A DNA stretch of 64,000 nucleotides, from positions 62,001 to 126,000 of the forward strand of contig NZ_CP146612.1 in the NCBI RefSeq assembly GCF_037094495.1. Direction: 5' to 3'. Of the stretch, positions 7,639-15,028 are shown piece by piece. A program made the translations under genes and the position numbers. The notes under the pieces are model-generated. The model ran no database searches. It saw nothing but the letters and a program-made list of their open reading frames with translations, and was not told the DNA's origin. Position 1 is the first letter of the stretch, and every line of letters starts with the position of its first letter. This DNA comes from Dehalogenimonas sp. W. GTDB lineage: Bacteria; Chloroflexota; Dehalococcoidia; Dehalococcoidales; Dehalococcoidaceae.

Positions 7639-8370
7639 ATGATGAACAAGAAATTTCTGGTGTTGCTCTCGGCAGTAATGCTGGTGGCTCTCGGATTGGG
7701 CGCCGCCGGTTGCGCTGCTACGCCGGCTGCGACCGGCAACAATCAGCAATCTGGAATCTGGGTGAGCGGCAACGGCAAAGTGTCGGTAACCCCGGACACC
7801 GCCAATATCTCGCTTGGAGTCCAGGTGGAAGCGGTAAACTTGAGCGACGCCAACCAGCAGACTGCTGATGCCATGGACGCGGTAATTGCCGTCGTAAAAG
7901 CTCACGGAGTGCCAGACAAGGATATCAAAACTCAAGGCTTCAGCGTTTATCCGGTGTATGATTATGACAAGGATACCGGGCGAAGCTTTATCCGGGGTTA
8001 TCAGGTTTCCAATACGGTTGAAGTTAAAGTTCGTGTCATTGACCAAACCGGTAGCGTTATTGACGCCGCAGTAGCCGCAGGCGGCAACGCCGTGCGGGTA
8101 AACAACATCTATTTCAGCATTGACGACCTGGCCGGGGCTCAGGATGATGCCCGCGAGCTGGCATTGCTGGATGCCAAGGCCAAGGCAGAGCAAATTGCCC
8201 GGGTAACCGGCGTCAGCCTGGGCAAGGTAACTTATGTCGCTGAAACCTCCAGCGGCGGTGCAAGAGTGGAAGCCCCTGCCTTTGACAACAAAGAAGGCTC
8301 CGTCACCCCAATCCTGCCCGGAGAAACTGCTGTGACTGTCACCGTTCAGGTTATCTATAATATCAAATAG
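7639..8370 (+). CDS. SIMPL-domain (DUF541) lipoprotein
   Basis: 243 aa. A lipoprotein signal peptide with lipobox LGAAGC (Cys about residue 25) is followed by a SIMPL/DUF541 domain: ISVSGNGKVSV-like opening (GIWVSGNGKVSVTPDTANI), then DIKTQGFSVYPVYDYD and a long ELALLDAKAKAEQIARVTGVSLGKV helix-strand. Homologues are periplasmic or cell-surface proteins, some linked to oxidative stress or signalling, but the biochemical role is not settled. AAGGAG lies 4-5 nt before the first ATG, and a second ATG follows immediately. Monocistronic, ending in a clear terminator. Confidence 0.87.
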   Translation: MMNKKFLVLLSAVMLVALGLGAAGCAATPAATGNNQQSGIWVSGNGKVSVTPDTANISLGVQVEAVNLSDANQQTADAMDAVIAVVKAHGVPDKDIKTQGFSVYPVYDYDKDTGRSFIRGYQVSNTVEVKVRVIDQTGSVIDAAVAAGGNAVRVNNIYFSIDDLAGAQDDARELALLDAKAKAEQIARVTGVSLGKVTYVAETSSGGARVEAPAFDNKEGSVTPILPGETAVTVTVQVIYNIK

Positions 8371-8393
8371 CGTTTCCCAGCCTTCTGGAGATA

Positions 8394-8425
8394 GAAAAAG
8401 CGCCCCACATTCGGGGCGCTTTTTC
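8394..8425. terminator. bidirectional intrinsic terminator
   Basis: GAAAAAGCGCCCC (8394-8406), 6-nt loop, GGGGCGCTTTTTC (8413-8425). It serves the SIMPL gene on plus and pcrA on minus. Confidence 0.9.
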
Positions 8426-8444
8426 TTGTACCTTAAACTGTAAT

Positions 8445-10703
8445 TTACCCTTTGGTCAGTTTGGCAAAACTCAACAACAGCTTTTTCAACCCAACCGTCT
8501 TGAAAGACACCACGATCTCGTGGTCGTTCTTGACCGGCATAGTACTGATAACTACGCCATCACCGAAAATTGGATGACTGACCTGGTCGCCGGTTTTAAA
8601 CAGCGGAGCCACTGGTCTATCCGACTTAACCGGCCGACCGGCTGAAACAACTGGAGCCATTGAGGTAGCCGGTCGCCTAGTTTCCATCCGGGGAGGTGTT
8701 TGGGCCTGACGGGTGGAATATTCATAAATTTTCTTGACACCAGTTTGCGTTTTAGGCGCATCCGCTTTTGGCAGAGATCCGGTGGTCAGGTCTGACCGGA
8801 TAGCACCCAGGAATCGCGACGGCTCATTGACCTTGCTGCTGCCCATCATACTACGCCGGAAAGCCCGCAAAAGATATAGACGCTGTCGAGCCCGGGTCAC
8901 CCCGACGTAGCACAGACGGCGCTCCTCCTCCATTTGAGAAGGATCTTCCAGTGAACGGAAATGGGGCAGGACACTTTCCTCCATGCCGACAATAAACACC
9001 ACCGGAAACTCCAGGCCCTTGGCCTGATGGAGAGTAATCAGGGTTACGCCACCTTCGTTCTCTTTAAGATTATCTACGTCTGAAACCAGACTGACGCTTT
9101 CCAGAAAGAAGCTCAGTGCATCGCCCGATGGCAGATTATTGAACTGTTCCGCAACCGTACGCAGTTCAGCGATATTCTCCAGCCGTTCCTCGGCATCAGG
9201 TTGAGTTTTTAAATACAACTGATAACCGCTGCGCTCCAAAATTTCTCCAAACAACTGAAGCAGAGACAACTGGCGACTGTCTTCAATAAGCGTCTGTATC
9301 AGCCGATAAAAATGGTCAAAGGCAGCCAGCGCACGGGAAGTCAGCGGCGGTTTGTCATCGCTGCTTGAGGCGGCCTCAAGGGCTTGCCAAAGAGTCAGGT
9401 CCCGCTGCCGGGCCCAGGCTTGCATGTCCACGATGGATTTGTCACCAATGCCGCGGGTGGGCACATTGATTATGCGCATCAGGCTGACCGAATCTGCAGG
9501 ATTGTGAATCAACCGAAAGTAGGCAACAAGGTCTTTGACCTCACGCCGTTCGTAGAACCGGGTACCGGCTACCAGTTTATAGGGAACACCGTAATGGATA
9601 AAAGATTCTTCCAGAACCCGGCTCTGAGCGTTGGTGCGGTAAAGGACAGCCATATCAGCCAGACGGTATTTACCCGACGCGCTCATGCGCTCTGCTTCCC
9701 TGACCACTATCTGTGCCTCCTCCTGTTCATTGTAGGCTTCAATGAGGCACACCTTGTCGCCCGGTTCATTCTGCGTCCACAGCTTGATTTCTTTACGCTC
9801 CCGATTGTCGGCGATAATACCCGAAGCCACTTGAAGGATAGTATCAGTGGAGCGGTAATTCTGCTCAAGATAGTGGACCGACCGGTCAGGAAAGTCGCGT
9901 TCAAAATTAAAGACATTTCTCAAGTCTGCCGCCCGCCAAGAATAGATAGACTGGTCAGGGTCGCCGACAACGGCAATATTACGGTGATGCCCGGACAACT
10001 GCTTAACCAATTCATACTGCACCAGGTTGGTATCCTGAAACTCATCCACCATGATATGAACGTAACGTTCCTGATAGCGTTTCAGTACCGACGGCTGCCG
10101 CTGAAACAGAAAAACTGTTTTCAGGAGCAAATCATCAAAGTCCACGGCATTGTTCGCTCGGAGCATTTTTTCGTAGTGCTCATACATCCGGACGACAATT
10201 TCATCAAAATAGCTGTGGGATTTATCCCGAAATCTTTCTGGAGTCTGTAACTGGCTCTTGGCATGAGAAATAGCCGATGCAATCTTTTTCAGCGGAAATT
10301 TCTTAGGGTCAACACCAATCTCTTCAGCGGCCCGTTTTAGCAGTTTTTCCTGATCGTCGGCATCAAAAATGACAAAATCACGGTTAATACCGATGGCTTC
10401 ACCCTCGCGGCGCAGGATTCCGGCGCAGATAGAGTGAAAGGTGCCCATAGTGATGTCTTTAATGGAACCAGGCGCCAGCTTTTCCAGGCGTTCCTTCATC
10501 TCCCTGGCTGCCTTATTGGTAAAGGTTACCGCTAAAATATGATAAGGCCTGATACCAACCACATTAATCAAATAGGCGATGCGGTAAGTAATGACCCGGG
10601 TCTTACCGGACCCGGGGCCGGCGACAATAAGAACTGGCCCGTCAATTGATTCAACCGCTTTACGCTGGTCAGGGTTTAAGGCGTTAAGTAATTCTGTATT
10701 CAA
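8445..10703 (-). CDS. pcrA: ATP-dependent 3'-5' DNA helicase PcrA/UvrD
   Basis: 752 aa SF1A helicase for excision repair and replication-fork upkeep. The motifs run in order: Q-motif LNPDQRKAV, Walker A AGPGSGKTRVI (about 28-38), Walker B VDEFQDTN, motif III GDPDQSIYSWRAAD, motif IV EQNYRST, motif V TLHQAKGLEFPVVFI and motif VI YVGVTRARQRLYL. The C-terminus holds a Tudor-like segment (FKTGDQVSHPIFGDGVVI) as in PcrA. The start codon is TTG, and a TGC-TATAAT box ends only 8 nt upstream, so the message is probably near-leaderless. Confidence 0.95.
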   Translation of the reverse strand: MNTELLNALNPDQRKAVESIDGPVLIVAGPGSGKTRVITYRIAYLINVVGIRPYHILAVTFTNKAAREMKERLEKLAPGSIKDITMGTFHSICAGILRREGEAIGINRDFVIFDADDQEKLLKRAAEEIGVDPKKFPLKKIASAISHAKSQLQTPERFRDKSHSYFDEIVVRMYEHYEKMLRANNAVDFDDLLLKTVFLFQRQPSVLKRYQERYVHIMVDEFQDTNLVQYELVKQLSGHHRNIAVVGDPDQSIYSWRAADLRNVFNFERDFPDRSVHYLEQNYRSTDTILQVASGIIADNRERKEIKLWTQNEPGDKVCLIEAYNEQEEAQIVVREAERMSASGKYRLADMAVLYRTNAQSRVLEESFIHYGVPYKLVAGTRFYERREVKDLVAYFRLIHNPADSVSLMRIINVPTRGIGDKSIVDMQAWARQRDLTLWQALEAASSSDDKPPLTSRALAAFDHFYRLIQTLIEDSRQLSLLQLFGEILERSGYQLYLKTQPDAEERLENIAELRTVAEQFNNLPSGDALSFFLESVSLVSDVDNLKENEGGVTLITLHQAKGLEFPVVFIVGMEESVLPHFRSLEDPSQMEEERRLCYVGVTRARQRLYLLRAFRRSMMGSSKVNEPSRFLGAIRSDLTTGSLPKADAPKTQTGVKKIYEYSTRQAQTPPRMETRRPATSMAPVVSAGRPVKSDRPVAPLFKTGDQVSHPIFGDGVVISTMPVKNDHEIVVSFKTVGLKKLLLSFAKLTKG

Positions 10704-10711
10704 AGCCGCCC

Positions 10712-10720
10712 ATTATAGCA
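10712..10720 (-). promoter_or_regulatory. pcrA extended -10
   Basis: Minus strand TGC-TATAAT (10720-10712), 8 nt before the TTG start. No strong -35. Confidence 0.5.
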
Positions 10721-10781
10721 TTATTGACGGTCTTGATTCAGGTGAGGTTGATGAATATTTCAATTATGTTCAGAAATTAAA

Positions 10782-10808
10782 AGCGGGAGGGTTGTGTACC
10801 CTCCCGCT
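10782..10808 (-). terminator. rdhA intrinsic terminator
   Basis: On the minus strand AGCGGGAGGGT, a 5-nt loop, ACCCTCCCGCT and then TTTAATTT. It lies 25 nt after the rdhA stop, so no second gene (such as rdhB) is co-transcribed. Confidence 0.85.
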
Positions 10809-10832
10809 CATTATGATGGGGTTTGAAGGGAC

Positions 10833-12236
10833 CTACCAGCTCTTAACGCCGAACCCCAACAATGAATCTTCCTTCCAATTGCTCAGATTACGACTCCACC
10901 AGGCCAGGTGCTCTTCATCGCTCCGCTGATCGCTATACCCCATTACTTTGTCCATTTCAGCAAAGAAGCCGTTGAAAAGCGTAGTCGTTGCAGCGGTAGC
11001 CCTGATGACTGGATGAATAATCGCGTCTTCAGGATGATTAAACGGGCAAATGGTATGACAATTAACGCAATCGAAAGGTCCGCCAAAATCATTACAGGCT
11101 GTCCAATTCATCGGCCAGCATTGGTGACCGGGATTATTGGCCGAGTCCACCGTATCCCAAGTCTGTTCTGTATCCAAAGACAAGGCTTTGGACGGACAGT
11201 TTTCAGCGCATCGTTTACATGACTTACAGAAATTTACTACTCCAGCATCAATTGGACGAGTAGCTGCCAATGGCATGTCAGTAACGGCGAAATCGCAATA
11301 ACGAATCATATTACCGTAATCCGGCGAGCACGCATGACTAGCGCGCCCCTGTTCAACAATTCCCGCAAAAACCCCAAAAGGCACATTAGCCGTTGCTGCC
11401 GGTTTAAGGGCTTGATACCCCAGCCCTTTGATAAATTTGGTGAGCTGATTTCTGACCTGTGGAGCATGCGAATATGCCTGATTCTCCGCTGCCTTACCCT
11501 GACGGAAAACCGTATTGTACCAAGGGTCCTTTGGATTATTACGTAGTGCCAAAGTAGACATATAGTAATTCTGCTTAACCAGCCACACCAGAATATATTT
11601 GCACTTATTCGGTACGTGATACACACCCTGCTCGTCAATAAACCCCGTATCAATATCTTCCCAAACGACGTTACCATCAAACAACCGCTTCATATGCTCG
11701 TTAATAACGATGGCGCCGACTCTGGGCGCACCGTAAAAATGAGCTGCCGCGCGGCACGTCTGGAGATTTTCCTCCGGAGAGCCTTGCCATGGCCCGGTGG
11801 CTCCGCGGGATTCCGGCGAGGAAGCGCTATTTGAGTCCCAAGGTATAGCGGGTGCATTCCCCCCGGTTGCCCCGTCAAGTGACAAGTCCCGAAGGGTGGT
11901 ACCAGGCCAGTTATTTAAAATGCCCTGCTTATGGCGTTCGGCTCGGGCTTCTCGCAATTTAGGGCTCATCGGACCAGTAGCAAACATATCAGGCCCCGGA
12001 TGTGCTTTCCGATCATAGGACCGCCAAACATTCCAATCTACAGGCGAGGTGATATCCTCATATTCATTTTCGTTAATCCACCATCTCTTATAGGGATGGG
12101 TTGCCTCGGACGAAGTCAATTCATCAATGTCGTTGAATTTTGGACTGACCAGAGACGCTGCGCCCAGACCGGCTCCGGCCAATCCCAGTCCTTTCATGAA
12201 CTCACGGCGGCTGACGGTTGAATGGTAAATAGACAT
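10833..12236 (-). CDS. rdhA: reductive dehalogenase catalytic subunit (no rdhB partner)
   Basis: 467 aa corrinoid/Fe-S enzyme that removes halogens from organohalides as the terminal step of respiration, exported folded by the Tat system. The Tat motif SRREFMKGLGLAGAG lies at residues 9-23. Cluster 1 is C337-x2-C340-x2-C343-x3-C347-P. Cluster 2 is C373-x16-C390-x2-C393-x3-C397-P, the exact family spacing. GLGYQAL (Tyr274) and TANVPF (Asn284) are in the region of the catalytic Tyr/Asn, an alignment made from memory. AGGGAG precedes the ATG. A terminator follows closely and no rdhB anchor or regulator gene is adjacent. Base composition looks more AT-rich than its neighbours. The substrate cannot be predicted. 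Confidence 0.95.
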   Translation of the reverse strand: MSIYHSTVSRREFMKGLGLAGAGLGAASLVSPKFNDIDELTSSEATHPYKRWWINENEYEDITSPVDWNVWRSYDRKAHPGPDMFATGPMSPKLREARAERHKQGILNNWPGTTLRDLSLDGATGGNAPAIPWDSNSASSPESRGATGPWQGSPEENLQTCRAAAHFYGAPRVGAIVINEHMKRLFDGNVVWEDIDTGFIDEQGVYHVPNKCKYILVWLVKQNYYMSTLALRNNPKDPWYNTVFRQGKAAENQAYSHAPQVRNQLTKFIKGLGYQALKPAATANVPFGVFAGIVEQGRASHACSPDYGNMIRYCDFAVTDMPLAATRPIDAGVVNFCKSCKRCAENCPSKALSLDTEQTWDTVDSANNPGHQCWPMNWTACNDFGGPFDCVNCHTICPFNHPEDAIIHPVIRATAATTTLFNGFFAEMDKVMGYSDQRSDEEHLAWWSRNLSNWKEDSLLGFGVKSW

Positions 12237-12337
12237 ACAATTTTCTCCCTTTCATTTTTTAGTTCAGATTCGTTCGCAAGTTGATTTTCATTATAGTTAC
12301 ACTCGTCCAGCACCTCCTAGCCTACCGTTTTATCACC

Positions 12338-12349
12338 AAGATATATCTT
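12338..12349. promoter_or_regulatory. candidate operator in the rdhA leader
   Basis: AAGATATATCTT, a perfect 12-bp palindrome at about +12 to +23 of the predicted rdhA transcript, where a bound repressor would block elongation or promoter escape. No regulator gene is adjacent, so the binding protein is unknown. Confidence 0.4.
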
Positions 12350-12367
12350 TTTATAACCAGTCGTAAA

Positions 12368-12395
12368 ATTATACCCTGTTTTCTCTTCTTGTCAA
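12368..12395 (-). promoter_or_regulatory. perfect consensus promoter of rdhA
   Basis: Minus strand TTGACA (12395-12390), 16-nt spacer, TATAAT (12373-12368). Both hexamers match consensus exactly. The expected start near 12361 gives a ~125 nt leader before rdhA. A second lone TATAAT lies at 12295-12290 with no usable -35. The 331-nt gap 12237-12567 holds these elements, the palindrome below and a possible small membrane peptide on the plus strand. Confidence 0.75.
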
Positions 12396-12451
12396 TACAT
12401 TTTTGCCCCAATTTGCCTGAAAGGTACCCGTTCCTTCATAATTCACTCACT

Positions 12452-12541
12452 TTGGAAAATGCAATCATTGTGATTATCATTGCCTTTGTCATCTTTATGG
12501 TGTTATGGGTCATCGCCGGTGTGTACCGGCATCTGCAATAG
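12452..12541 (+). CDS. possible 29-residue single-pass membrane peptide
   Basis: From a TTG at 12452 the frame encodes one hydrophobic helix (AIIVIIIAFVIFMVLWVIAG) and a short basic tail ending RHLQ. A CATAAT box ends 9 nt upstream with TTGCCT 18 nt before it, so a leaderless message is possible. The longer open frame back to 12281 runs antisense through the rdhA promoter and is unlikely. It is far shorter than RdhB (about 90 aa, several helices), so I do not call it rdhB. Function unknown. Confidence 0.3.
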   Translation: MENAIIVIIIAFVIFMVLWVIAGVYRHLQ

Positions 12542-12567
12542 CCAGGTAAACTAATCGGAAATATATT

Positions 12568-13950
12568 TTGAAGATACTGCTGGTTAATCCCGCTAATAAA
12601 GACAAGGCCATTTTTGGCCATCACTCGGTCTTCCCCAACAGCCTGTTGTATATCGCCGTGGTGCTGGAACAGGCAGGGCACGAAGTGCTGATTTATGATA
12701 ATCAGGTGGACCGGCGCGACCCGGAAGATTTTCAGGAGTTTAACCCTGATATCGTCGGCTTTTCGGTTTTAACCGGTCCTATAATACGGGAGGCACTGGA
12801 CCAGTCAGCCGCCTTCAAACGGCTTAATCCGAAGGTTAAAATCGTCTGGGGCAGCGCCCACCCCAGTGTCCTGCCGGAACAGACCATTGCCGAAGAGGTC
12901 ATTGATTTTGTGGTCGTCGGTGCCGGTGAATATACTCTGCGGGAATTGGTGGCAGAGCTTGAGTCACCGGAACCACATCTGGAAAATATCAGCGGACTAG
13001 TCTGGAAACGCGGCCGAGAAACAGTAATAAACCGCCCGCGGCCATTCATTGACAACCTGGACGAACTGCCCGACCCTGCCTGGCACCTGATTGAGGTACC
13101 GAAATACTGGGACAAAGCACTCAATACCAGCCGGGGCTGTCCCGGAAAGTGCACCTTTTGCTACAGCCCGTTATTCCACAAAGACTATATCGGTGAACTT
13201 TCGGCTGAACGTATCTTCGCCCAGATGGAAATCCTGTACCAGCGATACGACATCCGGTTCATCCGCTTTTTTGAAGACACTTTTACCGGCAACCGGGACC
13301 GATTACGGAAATTCTGCCGCCTGATGATTGAGCGGAAGTTGCCGGTATATTGGGACTGTGATTCCCGCATCGGTTTGACAGATGACGACATCTCGCTGAT
13401 GTCCCGCGCCGGGTGCGTTTCAGTCGGTCTGGGGGTGGAAACCGGATCAACCAGAATGCTTAAGTTCATCAAAAAGGGTATCGGTGTTGAAACCGTAGTA
13501 AAGACAGTCGCCCGACTGGTAAAACACCGCATCATGCCCCGGCTTTACTTCATTGCCGAATTACCAACCGAAACGGTGGACGATTTCCGACAAACCCAGG
13601 CGCTCATTCGCCGACTGGGGCGGCCGCCATACCAGTACATGCCCTATATGCCATTCCCCTGTACCGAGTTATACAACTATTGTGTCAAAGAACGATTGCT
13701 TAAACCACCCCAAAATCTAAAGCAGTGGGCGGACATGACCAATTTATCGGCAATGAACTCTCACTATCTGGAAATCCCCCGGGATATGATTGACGGCGCC
13801 TTCGCTGACCTTTATAACGGTTACTTCTTGCGGCCGTTATGGTTCAGCCTTAAACGTATGCCGCTCTATTTTACACGGCTGAAACCAACGCCGCCGGAGC
13901 TGTGGCGGGGCTTCAGGCGTTTCCTGAAATACTGGCGTTCAAGTCCTTGA
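12568..13950 (+). CDS. cobalamin-binding-domain radical SAM protein
   Basis: 460 aa. An N-terminal B12-binding-like Rossmann domain (about 1-130: KILLVNPANKD ... YDNQVDRRDP ... GSAHPSVLPEQ ... VVGAGEYTLRELV) is followed by a radical SAM core with the CxxxCxxC cluster motif RGCPGKCTFCY (about 190-200). A VSVGLGVETGSTRMLKFIKKG segment follows. This class includes methyltransferases and ring-forming enzymes; the substrate is not deducible. It starts at TTG with only a weak GGAA upstream. Its position between rdhA and cbiZ suggests a corrinoid-related neighbourhood. Confidence 0.85.
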   Translation: MKILLVNPANKDKAIFGHHSVFPNSLLYIAVVLEQAGHEVLIYDNQVDRRDPEDFQEFNPDIVGFSVLTGPIIREALDQSAAFKRLNPKVKIVWGSAHPSVLPEQTIAEEVIDFVVVGAGEYTLRELVAELESPEPHLENISGLVWKRGRETVINRPRPFIDNLDELPDPAWHLIEVPKYWDKALNTSRGCPGKCTFCYSPLFHKDYIGELSAERIFAQMEILYQRYDIRFIRFFEDTFTGNRDRLRKFCRLMIERKLPVYWDCDSRIGLTDDDISLMSRAGCVSVGLGVETGSTRMLKFIKKGIGVETVVKTVARLVKHRIMPRLYFIAELPTETVDDFRQTQALIRRLGRPPYQYMPYMPFPCTELYNYCVKERLLKPPQNLKQWADMTNLSAMNSHYLEIPRDMIDGAFADLYNGYFLRPLWFSLKRMPLYFTRLKPTPPELWRGFRRFLKYWRSSP

Positions 13951-14077
13951 ACGCTCAATTACACATTCTAAACATCATTTAACAAACAAACGGCTCCGTA
14001 TCCAATCGCGGTTGACCGATAACACCAGAAACGCTACGCTTTTACAAACACGCCAATGCGAGAGGTAGCCTGGCTTT

Positions 14078-14860
14078 ATGACCAAAATAGTTAAACGGGA
14101 ACTTGTCGGTGAAAGCCACGGTATCAGAGCGGAAATTGTCACCCATAACGTCTGGCCTCTGGAAGCCAATACTCTGGTATTGCAGCTACCGGAACCGCGG
14201 CCGGCCCTGACCGCCTATCAGGGCTATCGGCGAGTATCGGCCATATGCAATTTTTATCACCCGCAGGACCTTTGGTATGTCATGGATAACCGCCGTCTGA
14301 CCTTCGGCCACTACTTCCGCTGGATTCACCGTGAACCGCTACTGGCAATTGTGCCGGGTCAGCAGGCGGCAGTACTGTCCACCGGCGTTAATATGGACCG
14401 GCAAGCCGTGGCAGAAGAATCTTTTGAAGAAGTGTGGGTGCAGGTCTGGGCAACGGCCGGCGTCAAAACCAACGCCATCCGGGTCGGCCGGGATACCGCA
14501 TTCGGTATTGAACGCGGCGGCAACTGGCAACCGTTTGAGGAACAGGATTTCCCGTCTCCCGGCACCATCAACATTATTGTGCTCACCAGCGCCAAATTAG
14601 GACAGGCAGCATTGGCTTCAGCATTTATCACCATTACCGAGGCTAAAACAGCGGCACTGCTGGACCTTGATGTTCGCAGTTCTTATCACCCGGAGTGGCA
14701 GGCAACCGGCACCAGTACTGATCAGATCTGCGTGGTGTCCGGCGACGGTGATGAGTGCTGGCACGTTTCCGGCCAGGTCAAACTGGGAGAGCTTATGGCC
14801 CGTGCGGTTACCAAAGCGGTAACTGAAGCGATAAATAATTCCCGCACCGCCGACGTTTAA
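14078..14860 (+). CDS. cbiZ: adenosylcobinamide amidohydrolase
   Basis: 260 aa protein of the CbiZ family, which cleaves the amide in (pseudo)cobalamins or adenosylcobinamide to give adenosylcobyric acid. This lets the cell rebuild scavenged corrinoids with a different lower base. Family-like features are the SHGIRAEIV N-terminus, LSTGVNMDRQAV and TAGVKTNAIRVG, and the C-terminal TGTSTDQICVVSG segment. Organohalide-respiring Dehalococcoidia depend on corrinoid salvage for their reductive dehalogenases, so location 1.9 kb from rdhA makes sense. GAGAGG about 12 nt before the ATG is a weak ribosome site. Confidence 0.85.
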   Translation: MTKIVKRELVGESHGIRAEIVTHNVWPLEANTLVLQLPEPRPALTAYQGYRRVSAICNFYHPQDLWYVMDNRRLTFGHYFRWIHREPLLAIVPGQQAAVLSTGVNMDRQAVAEESFEEVWVQVWATAGVKTNAIRVGRDTAFGIERGGNWQPFEEQDFPSPGTINIIVLTSAKLGQAALASAFITITEAKTAALLDLDVRSSYHPEWQATGTSTDQICVVSGDGDECWHVSGQVKLGELMARAVTKAVTEAINNSRTADV

Positions 14861-14993
14861 TCTAACGCCTTAACAGGCTGGAATGTCAATGTCGGCAGCG
14901 CCCCGGCTTTTTCAGCGGCTGACTCTGAAACTACTCCGCACTATGGACAAGCTCAATCGGAACCACGGTCTGTGAACGACATTCAATATGCGT

Positions 14994-15022
14994 TAGACAA
15001 TACCGTAAAGGCAGACTACAAT
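14994..15022 (+). promoter_or_regulatory. promoter of the DUF2779 gene, leaderless
   Basis: TAGACA (14994-14999), 17-nt spacer, TACAAT (15017-15022). The ATG at 15029 follows after 6 nt, where transcription should start. Confidence 0.65.
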
Positions 15023-15028
15023 AAAATT

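Noticed and set aside
9384-10250. 288-codon plus-strand frame inside pcrA
   Set aside because: Antisense to a complete, motif-rich helicase; no recognisable domain, so a coding shadow.
12281-12541. 86-codon plus-strand frame upstream of the radical SAM gene as one protein
   Set aside because: Its first half runs antisense through the consensus rdhA promoter and palindrome and has no ribosome site; only the last 29 codons look protein-like.
13951-14077. Cobalamin riboswitch before cbiZ
   Set aside because: No B12-box or typical long structured leader could be recognised, and the gap is only 127 nt.
14861-15028. cbiZ and DUF2779 as one read-through or broken fusion, since the two share a frame and the gap is open after the TAA
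   Set aside because: A good promoter with an ATG 6 nt after its -10 explains a separate DUF2779 gene, and the gap shows no family features.
14972-15028. DUF2779 start at the GTG at 14972
   Set aside because: It lies upstream of the -35/-10 pair that best explains transcription.
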